64,000 bases of DNA. Source: Lentimicrobiaceae bacterium (GTDB lineage: Bacteria > Bacteroidota > Bacteroidia > Bacteroidales > F082). Both the position numbers and the translations under genes were made by a program. Positions 23,143 through 32,685 of the stretch are shown piece after piece. Location of the stretch: the NCBI GenBank assembly GCA_015061315.1, contig SUWV01000011.1:1-64000 (forward strand). Direction: 5' to 3'. The notes beneath the pieces were generated by a model that saw only the letters and a list, made by a program, of their open reading frames with translations, had not been told where the DNA came from and made no database searches. Every line of letters starts with the position of its first letter. The stretch's first letter is position 1.

Positions 23143-25464
23143 ATGGCTAATATTTTTTCAAAAGTAGAACAGAATTTTTTGATGGAATCGGACATCACAG
23201 AGATGACCACTTTGATTCCGTATATTGTCACTGACAGCGTTCCTAAGTTGGGCGTGATGTCTGCATTACGTTTTTTGGAATGGGTCTCAGAAAATCCTGA
23301 AGGCGTCATCAGTCTGTCGTCTGACAAATCATTAAAGAACTTCATTCACTATACACATCATTTTTTAGATACTTGGGACGATAAAGAAACACAGGCTGTC
23401 CTTGAAAAATATGGCTTGGGTGGTGTGAAGAAACCTAATCTGTCGGGACTACAGTTTGTTCAGATGGACGAGTTCTATCCTATCTCGCCTAAGCAGCACA
23501 ATTCATTTTATAATTATGTTAATAAGAATTATATCGACGGTTTCGGTCTCGATCCTAAGAGAGCTCTGTTTATTAACAGCGATGATATAAAACTATATAA
23601 TGGCAAGTCATATAAAGAGATATTCCCTAACTATTCCATTGATTTAAGTCTTAGATTTAGACAGGCTCTTAACGAAGAAGAACGTGTTCAGCAGCAGTCG
23701 ATTTTTATGATTGATGACTGGTGCTCGAGATATGACGACAAGATTAAAGCAAAAGGCGACATTGGATTTTTGCTTACGACTTTAGGTTCCGACGGACGTA
23801 TCGCTTTTAATATCAGCGGAACAAGTCTTCATTCTAATGTGGCATTACGTCAGACTAACTTCGCGACTCAAGCTGATGCGGCATCTACACTTGGTGGTAT
23901 TGAAGTGGCAAAGAACCGTATGGTGATAACAATAGGTTTAGATACTATCACAAGAAATCCTAACACCGTTGCCATAGTGTGTGCTGCAGGAGAGTCTAAT
24001 GCAAAAATAATAAAGAATGCTCTCGAGTCGGAGATGATGACACAATATCCTGCTACTGCACTCCAACGTCTCGAGAAAAGTTGTTTCTATCTTACCAAAG
24101 GCGCTGCCTCACGACTTGAAGATTCTGTCAATCATTATTATTTTAGAGATGAATGGAGTTTCGAAAAGACAGAACGTGCTATCTTAGGTCTATGTAAGAA
24201 AATCAATAAATACGCGCATAAACTTACTCTCGAAGACCTGCAAAATGATGAGCGTTGCCGCATGATACCTAACTTAAGTTTAGAGACCGTTCAAGAAGTT
24301 ATAAGATCAACAGAAGAGAAATTGCAGAGAGGCTCTGTGACACAACTGAATAAGGTGATATATAACTCAGGTCCTCATCATGATGATATTATGTTGGGTA
24401 TTATGCCTCTGACGAACCGTCAGCTACGTCCGGCAAGTAACGACGTTCATTTCGCAGTGATGACATCAGGCTATAATTCTGTCACCAACGGTTTCCTCCT
24501 CAATTCATTAAAGATGGTTCTCGACTTCATCGAGAAAGATGAGATTCAGATGATACATTATCCCGACTTCTTTGAAGAAGGATATAAACATAAATACGAC
24601 AAAGACATCTATCATTATCTCGACAATGTTGCAAGAAACAATCAATATGAGATGAACAGAGGCTTTAGCCACAGATTGTTACGTTGTTCCTGTGTGATTT
24701 GGCAGTTTAAGAATCTTGATGAGTTAAAAGCAAAATATAATGAAGTCATCAATGTCTTGGAAAACAGTTACGACGGCGAGGTGAACACTCCTGATGTGCA
24801 ACGTCTTAAAGGTATGATACGTGAATTTGAAGAGGAGCTGGTATGGGCATATAATGGCGTTTTGGTAAACAACGTGCATCATCTTCATCTTGGATTTTAT
24901 CAAGACAAAGGCATCACCAAAGGTCCTAACATGCAGCGTGATGTCATGCCGATATTAAATCAGTTCAGGGAGATACAGCCTGATATTATCAGCGTGACAT
25001 TAGATCCAGAAGGCAGTGGTCCCGACACTCATTATAAGGTATTACAAGCTACGGCAGCAGCCGTCGCGGAATGGAGCAAAGAGAAAGATTTGTCGAATGT
25101 GAGAATCTATGGTTATCGTAATGTTTGGTTTAAGTTCCATCCTGCAGAAGCTAATATGTATGTGCCAGTCTCTTTGAACGCTTTGGCGGTGTTAGACAAG
25201 TCGTTTGCAGCAAGTTATCTGTCGCAGGTGAAAGCAGAATTCCCTAACCCATTCTACGACGGACCTTTCAGCGATATAGCAAAGAACACTTGGATAAAAC
25301 AGTTACAAGATATACAACTGATATTAGGCAAGAATTATTTTTACGAAAATCCCCGTCCTTTAATCAGATCGACACACGGCTTGATTTTCATCAAAGACAT
25401 GAATGTCGAAGAGTTCATAGCCATCTCGGAAGAAATGAGAAGACGCTCTGAAGAGGCTATATAA
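23143..25464 (+). CDS. NagB-like / LmbE-like (PIG-L) fusion protein
   Basis: The N-half is related to glucosamine-6-phosphate deaminase: FVQMDEFYPIS matches the MDEY block and LGSDGRIAFNISG the DGHIAFNEP block. In E. coli NagB that block supplies His143 and Glu148; here they read Arg and Ile, so normal deaminase chemistry is doubtful. The C-half has GPHHDDIMLG, the HxDD zinc motif of LmbE/PIG-L N-deacetylases, and a later HLHLGFY block. The 773 residues exceed single NagB (about 266). Fusions of these two domains occur in Bacteroidota. A role in amino-sugar phosphate metabolism fits the GH95 and GH20 neighbours but is inferred. Confidence 0.75.
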   Translation: MANIFSKVEQNFLMESDITEMTTLIPYIVTDSVPKLGVMSALRFLEWVSENPEGVISLSSDKSLKNFIHYTHHFLDTWDDKETQAVLEKYGLGGVKKPNLSGLQFVQMDEFYPISPKQHNSFYNYVNKNYIDGFGLDPKRALFINSDDIKLYNGKSYKEIFPNYSIDLSLRFRQALNEEERVQQQSIFMIDDWCSRYDDKIKAKGDIGFLLTTLGSDGRIAFNISGTSLHSNVALRQTNFATQADAASTLGGIEVAKNRMVITIGLDTITRNPNTVAIVCAAGESNAKIIKNALESEMMTQYPATALQRLEKSCFYLTKGAASRLEDSVNHYYFRDEWSFEKTERAILGLCKKINKYAHKLTLEDLQNDERCRMIPNLSLETVQEVIRSTEEKLQRGSVTQLNKVIYNSGPHHDDIMLGIMPLTNRQLRPASNDVHFAVMTSGYNSVTNGFLLNSLKMVLDFIEKDEIQMIHYPDFFEEGYKHKYDKDIYHYLDNVARNNQYEMNRGFSHRLLRCSCVIWQFKNLDELKAKYNEVINVLENSYDGEVNTPDVQRLKGMIREFEEELVWAYNGVLVNNVHHLHLGFYQDKGITKGPNMQRDVMPILNQFREIQPDIISVTLDPEGSGPDTHYKVLQATAAAVAEWSKEKDLSNVRIYGYRNVWFKFHPAEANMYVPVSLNALAVLDKSFAASYLSQVKAEFPNPFYDGPFSDIAKNTWIKQLQDIQLILGKNYFYENPRPLIRSTHGLIFIKDMNVEEFIAISEEMRRRSEEAI

Positions 25465-25482
25465 TAATGGATTAATAAGACT

Positions 25483-25517
25483 AAAAAATGGGATTCGTAA
25501 TGAACCCCATTTTTTTT
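25483..25517. terminator. Bidirectional terminator between the NagB-like gene and lpxD
   Basis: AAAAAATGGG and CCCATTTTTT pair around loop ATTCGTAATGAAC; A and T runs serve both convergent genes. Confidence 0.9.
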
Positions 25518-26457
25518 ATTGTCTGTTAAGTTTTGCTACAAGTTCTGGCAGTGATTTCATTGCTGCTATCTCTTTCCATTTCTTTCTCACCTCATCGGCA
25601 GGAAGTCCAAAGTAAGTTACGCCTGGCAATGTGTCTTTATCCACTGCTGAATAAGCGAGCACTGTCGTTCCTTCTGCGATGACGAGGTCTTTGTTGACAG
25701 CTGCCATCGACCATATTGAAACGTTATCTTTAACGACTGTCACGCCGCCTACCGAAGCGTGAGCTCCGAGGAAACAATATTTGCCGAGTTTAGCATCATG
25801 GCCAATCTGGACGAAGTTGTCCATCTTTGTTCCCTTGCCGACGATAGTGTCGCTTGTGACGCCTATATCCACGCAACAACAAGCACCTATTTCTACATCA
25901 TCTTCAATGATGACTCTGCCGCATGACTCGAATTTTACAAAGTTATCGGCACGACGTTGGAAATAACAAGCATCACCACCTATAACACTGCCACTTTGGA
26001 TAATGACATTATCGCCGATGATGACATGATTATATATAGTGACATTGGGGTGAATGATACAATTCTTACCGATTTTTACTTTATCGCCAACGAAAGCTCC
26101 TGGCTGAATTATAGTGCCCTCGCCTATCTCGGCTTTAGGACCTATCATTGCCGTTGCTGGTTCAAATTTGCGATATGACAATATCAACTTATTGAAAGCA
26201 TCGAATGGATTGTCGTGAACTATCAAAGCCTTTCCTTCTGGACACTCAACATCTTCGCTATTGATGATGATAGTAGTAGCTGCTGAGTTTAAAGCCTTGT
26301 TGTAATATTTTGGATGATCTACAAAAGTGATGTCGCCAGGTTCTACTTCGTGAATTTCATTAAGACCGGAGATCACGAAGTTAGGATCTCCGATCATTTT
26401 TTTTGCTCCAACATAATCAGCGACACACTTAAGTGTTGTATGCGGATTTATTTTCAT
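25516..26457 (-). CDS. lpxD: UDP-3-O-acylglucosamine N-acyltransferase (LpxD-like)
   Basis: LpxD adds the N-linked hydroxyacyl chain to UDP-3-O-acylglucosamine in lipid A synthesis. The N-terminal uridine-binding domain (residues 1-100) is followed by a left-handed beta helix of hexapeptide repeats (IGPKAEIGEGTIIQPGAFVG, IIHPNVTIYNHVIIGDNVII). The active-site His is likely in QIGHDAKLG, where E. coli LpxD has NIAHN. It has 313 residues against about 340 usually. Bacteroidota often carry a second, shorter LpxD-like copy, so this could be the paralogue rather than the essential enzyme. It lies 11 bases after efp in one transcript. Confidence 0.8.
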   Translation of the reverse strand: MKINPHTTLKCVADYVGAKKMIGDPNFVISGLNEIHEVEPGDITFVDHPKYYNKALNSAATTIIINSEDVECPEGKALIVHDNPFDAFNKLILSYRKFEPATAMIGPKAEIGEGTIIQPGAFVGDKVKIGKNCIIHPNVTIYNHVIIGDNVIIQSGSVIGGDACYFQRRADNFVKFESCGRVIIEDDVEIGACCCVDIGVTSDTIVGKGTKMDNFVQIGHDAKLGKYCFLGAHASVGGVTVVKDNVSIWSMAAVNKDLVIAEGTTVLAYSAVDKDTLPGVTYFGLPADEVRKKWKEIAAMKSLPELVAKLNRQ

Positions 26458-26468
26458 TACAATAACTA

Positions 26469-27032
26469 TTATTTAACTCTTTCAGTGTATTCACCTGTAC
26501 GAGTGTCAATTCTAATTTTATCGCCTGTGTTAATGAATAATGGAACTCTTACTGTAGCGCCAGTCTCTACTGTAGCGTCTTTCATAGCATTAGTTGCTGT
26601 GTTACCTTTTTCACCTGGTTCTGTATATGTGACTTCCAAAACGGTCTTGATTGGCAATTCAGCGTAGAGAACTGTTTCTGTTGATGTGTCGAAAACGACT
26701 TCGCAAATATCACTTTCTTTAAGGAAATCAACGCCTGTGATTAATTCTCTGTTGAGAGGAATTTGTTCATAATCTTCTTGGTTCATGAAGATGAAATCGT
26801 CACCTTCTTTGTAAAGATATTGATATTGACGACGTTCAACGCGTACATCTTCAAGTTTCTCACTGATGTCAAAACGATGTTCTAATGTACGTCCGTCAAC
26901 AATGCTCTTCAATGTTACACGCATGAATGTGTTACCTTTACCTGGTTTTACGTGTTGGAAATCAACACAGAAATAAAGTTTTCCGTTGAAACGGATACAT
27001 GTTCCTTTTTTAATGTCTTGTGAGTTAATCAT
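26469..27032 (-). CDS. efp: Elongation factor P
   Basis: EF-P relieves ribosome stalling at polyproline stretches. The 187-residue length and three-domain pattern are standard: the KOW-like domain I with loop HVKPGKGNTFMRV, where Lys in PGKG is at the tip that contacts the P-site tRNA; domain II; and the C-terminal OB domain ending VPLFINTGDKIRIDTRTGEY. Tip modification cannot be judged from the sequence. A good promoter lies upstream and lpxD follows. Confidence 0.97.
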   Translation of the reverse strand: MINSQDIKKGTCIRFNGKLYFCVDFQHVKPGKGNTFMRVTLKSIVDGRTLEHRFDISEKLEDVRVERRQYQYLYKEGDDFIFMNQEDYEQIPLNRELITGVDFLKESDICEVVFDTSTETVLYAELPIKTVLEVTYTEPGEKGNTATNAMKDATVETGATVRVPLFINTGDKIRIDTRTGEYTERVK

Positions 27033-27071
27033 ATTATTTTATATATAAAATGTTATTTCTTTCTAATGCTA

Positions 27072-27101
27072 CAAAAATACAAAAAAAAGTATTGCAACAA
27101 A
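27072..27101 (-). promoter_or_regulatory. Promoter of efp-lpxD
   Basis: Minus-strand TTTG (27098-27101), an 18-base spacer, then TATTTTTG (27072-27079): both Bacteroidota sigma elements at near-ideal spacing, 40 bases before the efp start. Confidence 0.65.
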
Positions 27102-27113
27102 CAATACCTTTAA

Positions 27114-27401
27114 TTAAATTAATACAATATCTTTCAAAATATTCGTGCCTGTCGTTCTGTTAATATTTCTTAACAAAATTGACTTTGAATACATCAGTTC
27201 ATTTCTTAAAGAATCGGCATCGACTTTTACATATAAGATGCCTTTTGTGATTCTCAAATCTAAAGTATGAGCAGCGATAAATCCTCCGACGACACTTTTC
27301 CACGACTCTATTATCTTCATCTCGTCGAGGCTGCTCTCTCTGTTGTGTCTTCTGTAAAACTCGTTTATCAGTTCGGCTAATGTATATCCGTCTTCATTCA
27401 T
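27114..27401 (-). CDS. DUF721 protein (DciA-like)
   Basis: A 95-residue DUF721 protein with the pattern IIESWKSVVGGFIAAHT then LRITKGILYVKVDADSLRNELMYSK. DUF721 includes DciA, which helps load the replicative helicase DnaB in bacteria without DnaC. Its start overlaps the recF stop by 8 bases, a common linkage, so it is translated with recF. The helicase-loader role is inferred from the family. Confidence 0.85.
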   Translation of the reverse strand: MNEDGYTLAELINEFYRRHNRESSLDEMKIIESWKSVVGGFIAAHTLDLRITKGILYVKVDADSLRNELMYSKSILLRNINRTTGTNILKDIVLI

Positions 27402-28506
27402 CGTCTAAAGAAATTATACCGTTATTAACTTTAAAAATCTTATGATTTACAATAGTGTTGTCCATCAGATATTTTATCCTCTGACGTTGTGTGTCGGTGA
27501 TGAACACCTGTCCGAAATGATCGTTGCCCACAAGCTTCACGAGCTGCGAAACTCTGTTGTCATCTAATTTGTCGAAAATATCGTCTAAAAGCAATATCGG
27601 CTTGTGACCTATCTTTTTATAATTGAAATCGAATTGAGCGAGCTTTATCGCAACGACAAACGATTTCTGCTGTCCTTGCGACGCGAATTGTTTTACGGCA
27701 TGTCCGTCAATCAAAAATACCAAATCGTCTTTATGTATCCCGACATTAGTGTATGTACTGTATCTGTCGTGGTCAAGACTTTCCTTCAGCAGTTGTCTGT
27801 ATTCTTTATCATTAAGTGTCGAGTTATATTCAATCGCGACTTTCTCGTCTGTTCCAGAGACTATCTCGTAATATTTCTGGAAGACAGGAACGAACTCTTC
27901 AATAAAAAGTTTCCTTTTCTCATTGATAGGCGTCGCGTTTTGAACAAGCTGCTCGTCCCACATCTCAAGCAATGTCTGGTCCCAGAATTTGTTTTCCATG
28001 AAGAATTTCAGCTGCTTGTTCCTTTGTTGTAAGGCTTTGTTATAATTCAGCAAACAACTGAGATATGAGGCGTCGAATTGAGATATGACACCGTCGATGA
28101 ACTTACGTCTTAATTCGCTGCCGTTATTTATCAAGTCGCTATCGTAAGGAGAAATCATTACGAGAGGCACCTTCCCAATATGATCGGCGAGACGCTCGTA
28201 TTCTTTCTTATCGCATTTAAAGGATTTCTTAGAAGCGTTTTTCTGTACGCACGAAATCGTATGAAGCTCCTCGTTGTCGAAATGGAAGTCGCCATGAATG
28301 GCAAAGAAATCTTCTCCGTGCTTGATATTCTGTTTGTCGGTTAATGTAAAATAGCTTTTGCAAAAAGCAAGATAATATATCGAGTCTAAAATGTTAGTCT
28401 TGCCAGCAGCATTTAAGCCAACAAAGCAGTTTATTTTCTCTGATAGTTGTAGCTCTGCCGACTGACAATTCTTAAAATTATTTAACTTTAATTCTTGAAG
28501 ATACAT
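27394..28506 (-). CDS. recF: RecF recombination mediator ATPase
   Basis: RecF binds gapped DNA and helps load RecA during repair. The Walker A motif is GLNAAGKTN (30-38), the signature region is FASQGQQKSFVVAIKLAQ near 285, and Walker B is PILLLDDIFDKLD near 310. The 370 residues are typical. It starts MYLQELKLNNFKN, the standard SMC-like opening. It sits 5 bases after porQ and overlaps the DUF721 gene. Confidence 0.96.
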   Translation of the reverse strand: MYLQELKLNNFKNCQSAELQLSEKINCFVGLNAAGKTNILDSIYYLAFCKSYFTLTDKQNIKHGEDFFAIHGDFHFDNEELHTISCVQKNASKKSFKCDKKEYERLADHIGKVPLVMISPYDSDLINNGSELRRKFIDGVISQFDASYLSCLLNYNKALQQRNKQLKFFMENKFWDQTLLEMWDEQLVQNATPINEKRKLFIEEFVPVFQKYYEIVSGTDEKVAIEYNSTLNDKEYRQLLKESLDHDRYSTYTNVGIHKDDLVFLIDGHAVKQFASQGQQKSFVVAIKLAQFDFNYKKIGHKPILLLDDIFDKLDDNRVSQLVKLVGNDHFGQVFITDTQRQRIKYLMDNTIVNHKIFKVNNGIISLDDE

Positions 28507-28511
28507 TATTC

Positions 28512-29561
28512 TTAATGTTTTTTGAAGCTATCTAAATTGGTTGTTATGGTAATGTAGTTAGGCGACCCGTGAATATGCATCTCCGAACGTGAATAGCTTA
28601 TATTGAATTTATATACGTTGATTGCCACGCCGTATGACAATCCGACGGCTCCTTTTTTTGTAGGCGACTTCATGTTTTGGCGCAATCCGTAATTGTATCC
28701 AAGTCGCAATGCGAGGTTCTTACCGAGGTTCAGCTCGCCAGCAAAAACGAAATGGCTAAACATATTCTCAGCGAATTTATCTAACTTGCCTTTTTCTTTC
28801 ATCTGTCCTGTCATAGGGTCGTAATTGTTCTCCAAGTCGAGCGGGTCGTCATAGCTGAGATCCCATTTCTGAATATTGTCGTAGAGAACGATGACCGTAA
28901 GAGGCAGGTGTTCTAATCTCTTCGATGCTCCAGCCTGCATCTTAAAAGGAAGTTTATTCCTAAATCCTTGATAATTATTATGAAGTTCAGAGCCTATGTT
29001 ACGAGCTACGAGAGAAAACACCCAATTGGTTTTTGTGATATATGTACCGGCAACATCGACAGCTATTGCGAATGATGAGTTGTTTTCGTATTGTATGCCA
29101 GCGAATTTCAAGTTAGCACCAATGCTAAGTCTCTCGTTGAGTTTACGGCCCCAGCCTATATGGATGTCATAATCAGTCACAGAGAAGGTGTTGTCTTCTA
29201 TGGTTCCATTTTCGTTTGCGTAGTAGAAATCGCCGTAGTTGCGATAATCTATTGTAGCGACGAAGCTTCCTATTTTATCGAAGTCTCTACCGTAACGAAA
29301 GCTTGCCATGTTGATGTCGTTATAGTAATCGACGTATGAGAGGGAGAGCGAGTTATTAATGCCGCTATTTATGAGCGAGGGATTAGACGTAACGATTTGA
29401 ATGTCGGAGTCGTTTATTGGTAACATCACTCCACCTAATGCCGCTACTCTTGAAGAGCTTGTCATGTTCAAAAAATTATATGTACCATCTTTATCCTGTG
29501 AATAAACATTAACAAATAATGTTAAAAATATTAGTGACAGTATATATAATCTTTTGTTCAT
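28512..29561 (-). CDS. porQ: Type IX secretion system protein PorQ
   Basis: PorQ is an outer-membrane beta-barrel of the type IX secretion attachment machinery, in which A-LPS is joined to cargo proteins. A signal peptide (LIFLTLFVNVYSQ) is followed by GTYNFLNMTSSSRVAALGG, the PorQ opening, and amphipathic strands through LALRLGYNYGLRQ. Length 349 fits. Its presence suggests that some exported enzymes may use this route, though none here shows a C-terminal sorting domain that I can recognise. Confidence 0.85.
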   Translation of the reverse strand: MNKRLYILSLIFLTLFVNVYSQDKDGTYNFLNMTSSSRVAALGGVMLPINDSDIQIVTSNPSLINSGINNSLSLSYVDYYNDINMASFRYGRDFDKIGSFVATIDYRNYGDFYYANENGTIEDNTFSVTDYDIHIGWGRKLNERLSIGANLKFAGIQYENNSSFAIAVDVAGTYITKTNWVFSLVARNIGSELHNNYQGFRNKLPFKMQAGASKRLEHLPLTVIVLYDNIQKWDLSYDDPLDLENNYDPMTGQMKEKGKLDKFAENMFSHFVFAGELNLGKNLALRLGYNYGLRQNMKSPTKKGAVGLSYGVAINVYKFNISYSRSEMHIHGSPNYITITTNLDSFKKH

Positions 29562-29604
29562 GACTTAACTTTTTCTCATTAACGAAATAATGACTTAAAT
29601 ATTA

Positions 29605-30567
29605 TTAAGAATCCAATAAACCGATACCTTTTTTCACGATGGCGTTTTCTTCGGTAAGTTTCTTTAATATTCTATCTAAAATACCATTAACGAAAATCTT
29701 ACTCTTTGGAGTGCTGAAGTATTTTGAAATCTCAATATACTCATTCATTGTCACTTTCACTGGTATGTAAGGGAAACAAAGGAATTCAGTGAGAGCCAAT
29801 TTCAAGATAATCATGTCCATGACACAGACGCGTTCTTTTTCCCAATTGGAGGTGTTGGCACCGACAAGCTTGCCGTACTCGTCGTCATGTTTAAGTACCT
29901 GACGGAATAAGTTCTTGACAAACTCCTTGTCTTCATTAACAGCGTCTTTTTCTGTCTTGTATATTGTAGGAAGTAATGATGTCTCGTTGAAGGAAGCTTT
30001 AATATCGGAGAAGAACTTCACCAACATAGAAGAAACTAAATGATAATCATCGACGAAGAAAATGCTCTTCTCTTCATAGAAGTCTTGAAGCACATCCAAG
30101 TCGGCGAAATATTCGTTAATCATCTTGACGATAAACTTCTTATCCTGTTCAAAATTATTAACAGAATTAGACATATAGTCATTATATTCCTGAGTGTTAC
30201 GCATCATATTGTAATAATTTCTTACAATGTCTTGATTGTCGGCCCAGTTGATTTTCAGTCTTTCTTCTTCTTTACGAAGGTCTCTGTTGTTTTCCAAAGC
30301 ATTCAAGACTCTATTCTCGACGTAGCGCATATTCGGATGTAAATCTTCCTGCGTAGGGAAATTCTTACGTTTGTTCTCCTCTATCCTGTTTTCTGCAAAG
30401 CGTTTTGTTTCAACGAGGAAAGACAACTGCCACACGAACAAATCTTTCATCTTGTCGATGCTTTCGAGCAAATGCTTCACTCCGTTTTCAACAACATCTT
30501 CGCCAGAACCTAAATAAGCATATACTGCTTGTAAAACTTTAACTCTTAAAAACCTTCTGTTAATCAT
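29605..30567 (-). CDS. nusB: Transcription antitermination protein NusB, long form
   Basis: NusB with NusE binds boxA RNA and promotes rRNA antitermination. The C-terminal 130 residues (VKNLFRQVLKHDDEYGKLVGAN, then MDMIILKLALTEFLCFPYIPVKVTMNEYIEISKYF and SKIFVNGILDRIL) are the NusB fold. The N-terminus MINRRFLRVKVLQAVYAYL is the NusB first helix. The 320 residues, against about 140 in E. coli, reflect the inserted helical region common in Bacteroidota. It starts 34 bases after the large glycosyltransferase. Confidence 0.93.
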   Translation of the reverse strand: MINRRFLRVKVLQAVYAYLGSGEDVVENGVKHLLESIDKMKDLFVWQLSFLVETKRFAENRIEENKRKNFPTQEDLHPNMRYVENRVLNALENNRDLRKEEERLKINWADNQDIVRNYYNMMRNTQEYNDYMSNSVNNFEQDKKFIVKMINEYFADLDVLQDFYEEKSIFFVDDYHLVSSMLVKFFSDIKASFNETSLLPTIYKTEKDAVNEDKEFVKNLFRQVLKHDDEYGKLVGANTSNWEKERVCVMDMIILKLALTEFLCFPYIPVKVTMNEYIEISKYFSTPKSKIFVNGILDRILKKLTEENAIVKKGIGLLDS

Positions 30568-30600
30568 AAAAATAATCTTTATAACTTTTGTTAATACTTC

Positions 30601-32556
30601 TTAAGATTTTCTCAGTGCCCTGAAGAAGAAATTGACATCTTTCGACAGTGAATAGTCGCGGGCATACATGAGATTTAGTTGTTCTTTTTCTTCTTCACTA
30701 AGTCCTGTTCTACTCATGTTCATAGAAGGATCGAAGATACCTTTCTTGATTTTAGGAAGTTTCAATTTTTCCGGATCATTGAGTTCGCAGTAGCCTATCC
30801 ATGAATATCTGCCGAATAAGACTTTGAAACAACTCTTTAAAAAATGGAAAGGTTTATTTATGAAGAAGATTAAGAAAATCCAAAATATGATTCCAAACAA
30901 TGACGATATGATGTCGAAGAGACGTTTCTTTCTTTTGTTGGAATTTGTGCTGATAGTCTTTATATCAATTGTATATAAGTCGCCTCTGGTGTTTATGGAG
31001 TTGCTTCCTATTATTGAAAGCGTATCTTCCGGAGCAATCTTATAATCCAAAGAGGAATGCCACTCTTCCATTTTGTCGATGATGGTTTGATGTGATATAT
31101 CTTTGGAACAGAATATGATTTCGTTAATTTTATATATCTCGATAATATCCGGCACCTGGTGTAATTCCCCTAAATAATTATCGGGTAATTTTTTCTCATC
31201 ATCAGGAGAGATAAGTCCTATAAAGTCTGGTTTTATTGATGTGCTTTGCAAGAGATGCTGCACTCTTTCTGTTTCGCTTTCACTTCCAATGACCAAGAAA
31301 CGTTTCTTTGCGTTTTTGCCGTATTGGAAATTAGGTCGGTTTAAGACATATCCTATCCATCGGGTGAGGCTCATTTCTGCCGACATCCAAATCATTCCCA
31401 ATAATATCAAGGCTCTTGAGAAGCGTAGGTTTTCGGGCAATAATGCGTATAATATTAAAATGAGCAAGCTTCCTACAAATATGCCTCCCGTTGCTGGTGA
31501 TATTTTGTATGGCTTGTCGTAAGCTCCTGAGAAATATGCTGTCATTAGCCATATCAAAAGATATATCGGCAAAATTATAGCAAACAATGTTGAAGGATAA
31601 GAACCGGAACCTTCGTATATTACGGTACTTCCCCAGAAATAACTTATGGCAGCGAGTCCTCCATAACCTAGCACAGCGTCCAAAAGAGGCTGTATGCTTT
31701 TGCTAAAGAACTGTGACAATAAAGCGAGAAAGGCTTTGAGATAAATCGCGATGTTGATGAAGAAAGAAAAGGTCTTAGCGCCTTTGTCGGCAAAGTGTTT
31801 CTTAACAAATATTTCCATTGCCTTATAGAAAACCAAGACGTAATTGACGCTTGTCTTTTTCGTGCTTTCTCCTTTGTAGTGAATGATTCTGGTCTTAGGA
31901 TAATAATAGTTTTTATAGCCAGCGAGAGTTATTCTATACGAGAGGTCGATGTCTTCGCCGTACATAAAGAATGTCTCATCTAAGAGTCCGCATTTGTCTA
32001 AGGTCTCACGTCGCATCAGCATAAATGCACCAGCCAATATCTCGACTTCGTTTATTTCATCATTATCGAGATGTCCCATATAATAACGTGCGAAACGTTT
32101 TGAATGAGGGAACAATTTCGTTAAGCCGAACATCTTATAAAACGCTGTTGATGGTGTTGGGAGACCGCGTTTAGATTCTGGCAGAAAACGGCCTTTGCCG
32201 TCGACCATCTTAACACCGAGACCTCCTGCGTCGGGGTGTGTATCCATAAATTCTATCGTCTTGGTGAAAGTGTCATCTTCGACAACGGTGTCGGGATTTA
32301 GCAATAAGACGTATTCGCCTGTAGAGATTTTTATTGCTTGATTATTAGCGCGGCTAAATCCTACATTGTTTTTGTTAGCGATGACTTTTACTTCAGGAAA
32401 TTTCTCAGCGAGCATCTTCAACGAGCCGTCAACGGAATTGTTATCGACAACGTAAACCTCAGCTTCTATATTAGCAATAGCCTTTCTCACCGAGAAAAGA
32501 CATTGCTCGAGGAAATGCTCGACATTATAATTTACTATGACGATAGATAATTTCAT
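30601..32556 (-). CDS. GT2 glycosyltransferase fused to a degenerate polyprenyl-phosphate glycosylphosphotransferase
   Basis: Residues 1-290 are a GT2 rhamnosyltransferase-type domain: VIVNYNVEHFLEQCL, VVDNNSVDGS, LLLNPDTVVEDDTF, ETFFMYGEDIDLSYRI. Residues 290-540 resemble the front of WbaP/WcaJ-type enzymes: four membrane helices and a nucleotide-binding-like domain (KKRFLVIGSESETERV). The end keeps the RKKRLFDIISS helix and remnants LFGRYSWIGY and LPKIKKGI, but lacks the central sugar-transferase block with the catalytic Asp-Glu pair, so the phosphotransferase part is probably inactive. It would act at the inner membrane in surface-glycan synthesis and heads the nusB-porQ-recF run. Confidence 0.82.
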   Translation of the reverse strand: MKLSIVIVNYNVEHFLEQCLFSVRKAIANIEAEVYVVDNNSVDGSLKMLAEKFPEVKVIANKNNVGFSRANNQAIKISTGEYVLLLNPDTVVEDDTFTKTIEFMDTHPDAGGLGVKMVDGKGRFLPESKRGLPTPSTAFYKMFGLTKLFPHSKRFARYYMGHLDNDEINEVEILAGAFMLMRRETLDKCGLLDETFFMYGEDIDLSYRITLAGYKNYYYPKTRIIHYKGESTKKTSVNYVLVFYKAMEIFVKKHFADKGAKTFSFFINIAIYLKAFLALLSQFFSKSIQPLLDAVLGYGGLAAISYFWGSTVIYEGSGSYPSTLFAIILPIYLLIWLMTAYFSGAYDKPYKISPATGGIFVGSLLILILYALLPENLRFSRALILLGMIWMSAEMSLTRWIGYVLNRPNFQYGKNAKKRFLVIGSESETERVQHLLQSTSIKPDFIGLISPDDEKKLPDNYLGELHQVPDIIEIYKINEIIFCSKDISHQTIIDKMEEWHSSLDYKIAPEDTLSIIGSNSINTRGDLYTIDIKTISTNSNKRKKRLFDIISSLFGIIFWIFLIFFINKPFHFLKSCFKVLFGRYSWIGYCELNDPEKLKLPKIKKGIFDPSMNMSRTGLSEEEKEQLNLMYARDYSLSKDVNFFFRALRKS

Positions 32557-32572
32557 GAACCAAATTGAATTG

Positions 32573-32580
32573 CAAAAATA
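32573..32580 (-). promoter_or_regulatory. -7 promoter box for the GT2 fusion gene
   Basis: Minus-strand TATTTTTG, 17 bases before the start codon. Confidence 0.5.
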
Positions 32581-32638
32581 AGGATTTTTCCTACTAAAAA
32601 CTACTAATCCGATAGTTTTTTTTTATTATTCATAAATA

Positions 32639-32669
32639 TTGAAAATATGCTTATAAAATCGTATTTTTG
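32639..32669 (+). promoter_or_regulatory. Promoter of the flippase gene
   Basis: TTG (32639-32641), 20-base spacer, then TATTTTTG (32662-32669), 17 bases before the ATG. Divergent from the GT2 fusion promoter. Confidence 0.6.
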
Positions 32670-32685
32670 CATAAAAAAGATTTAG

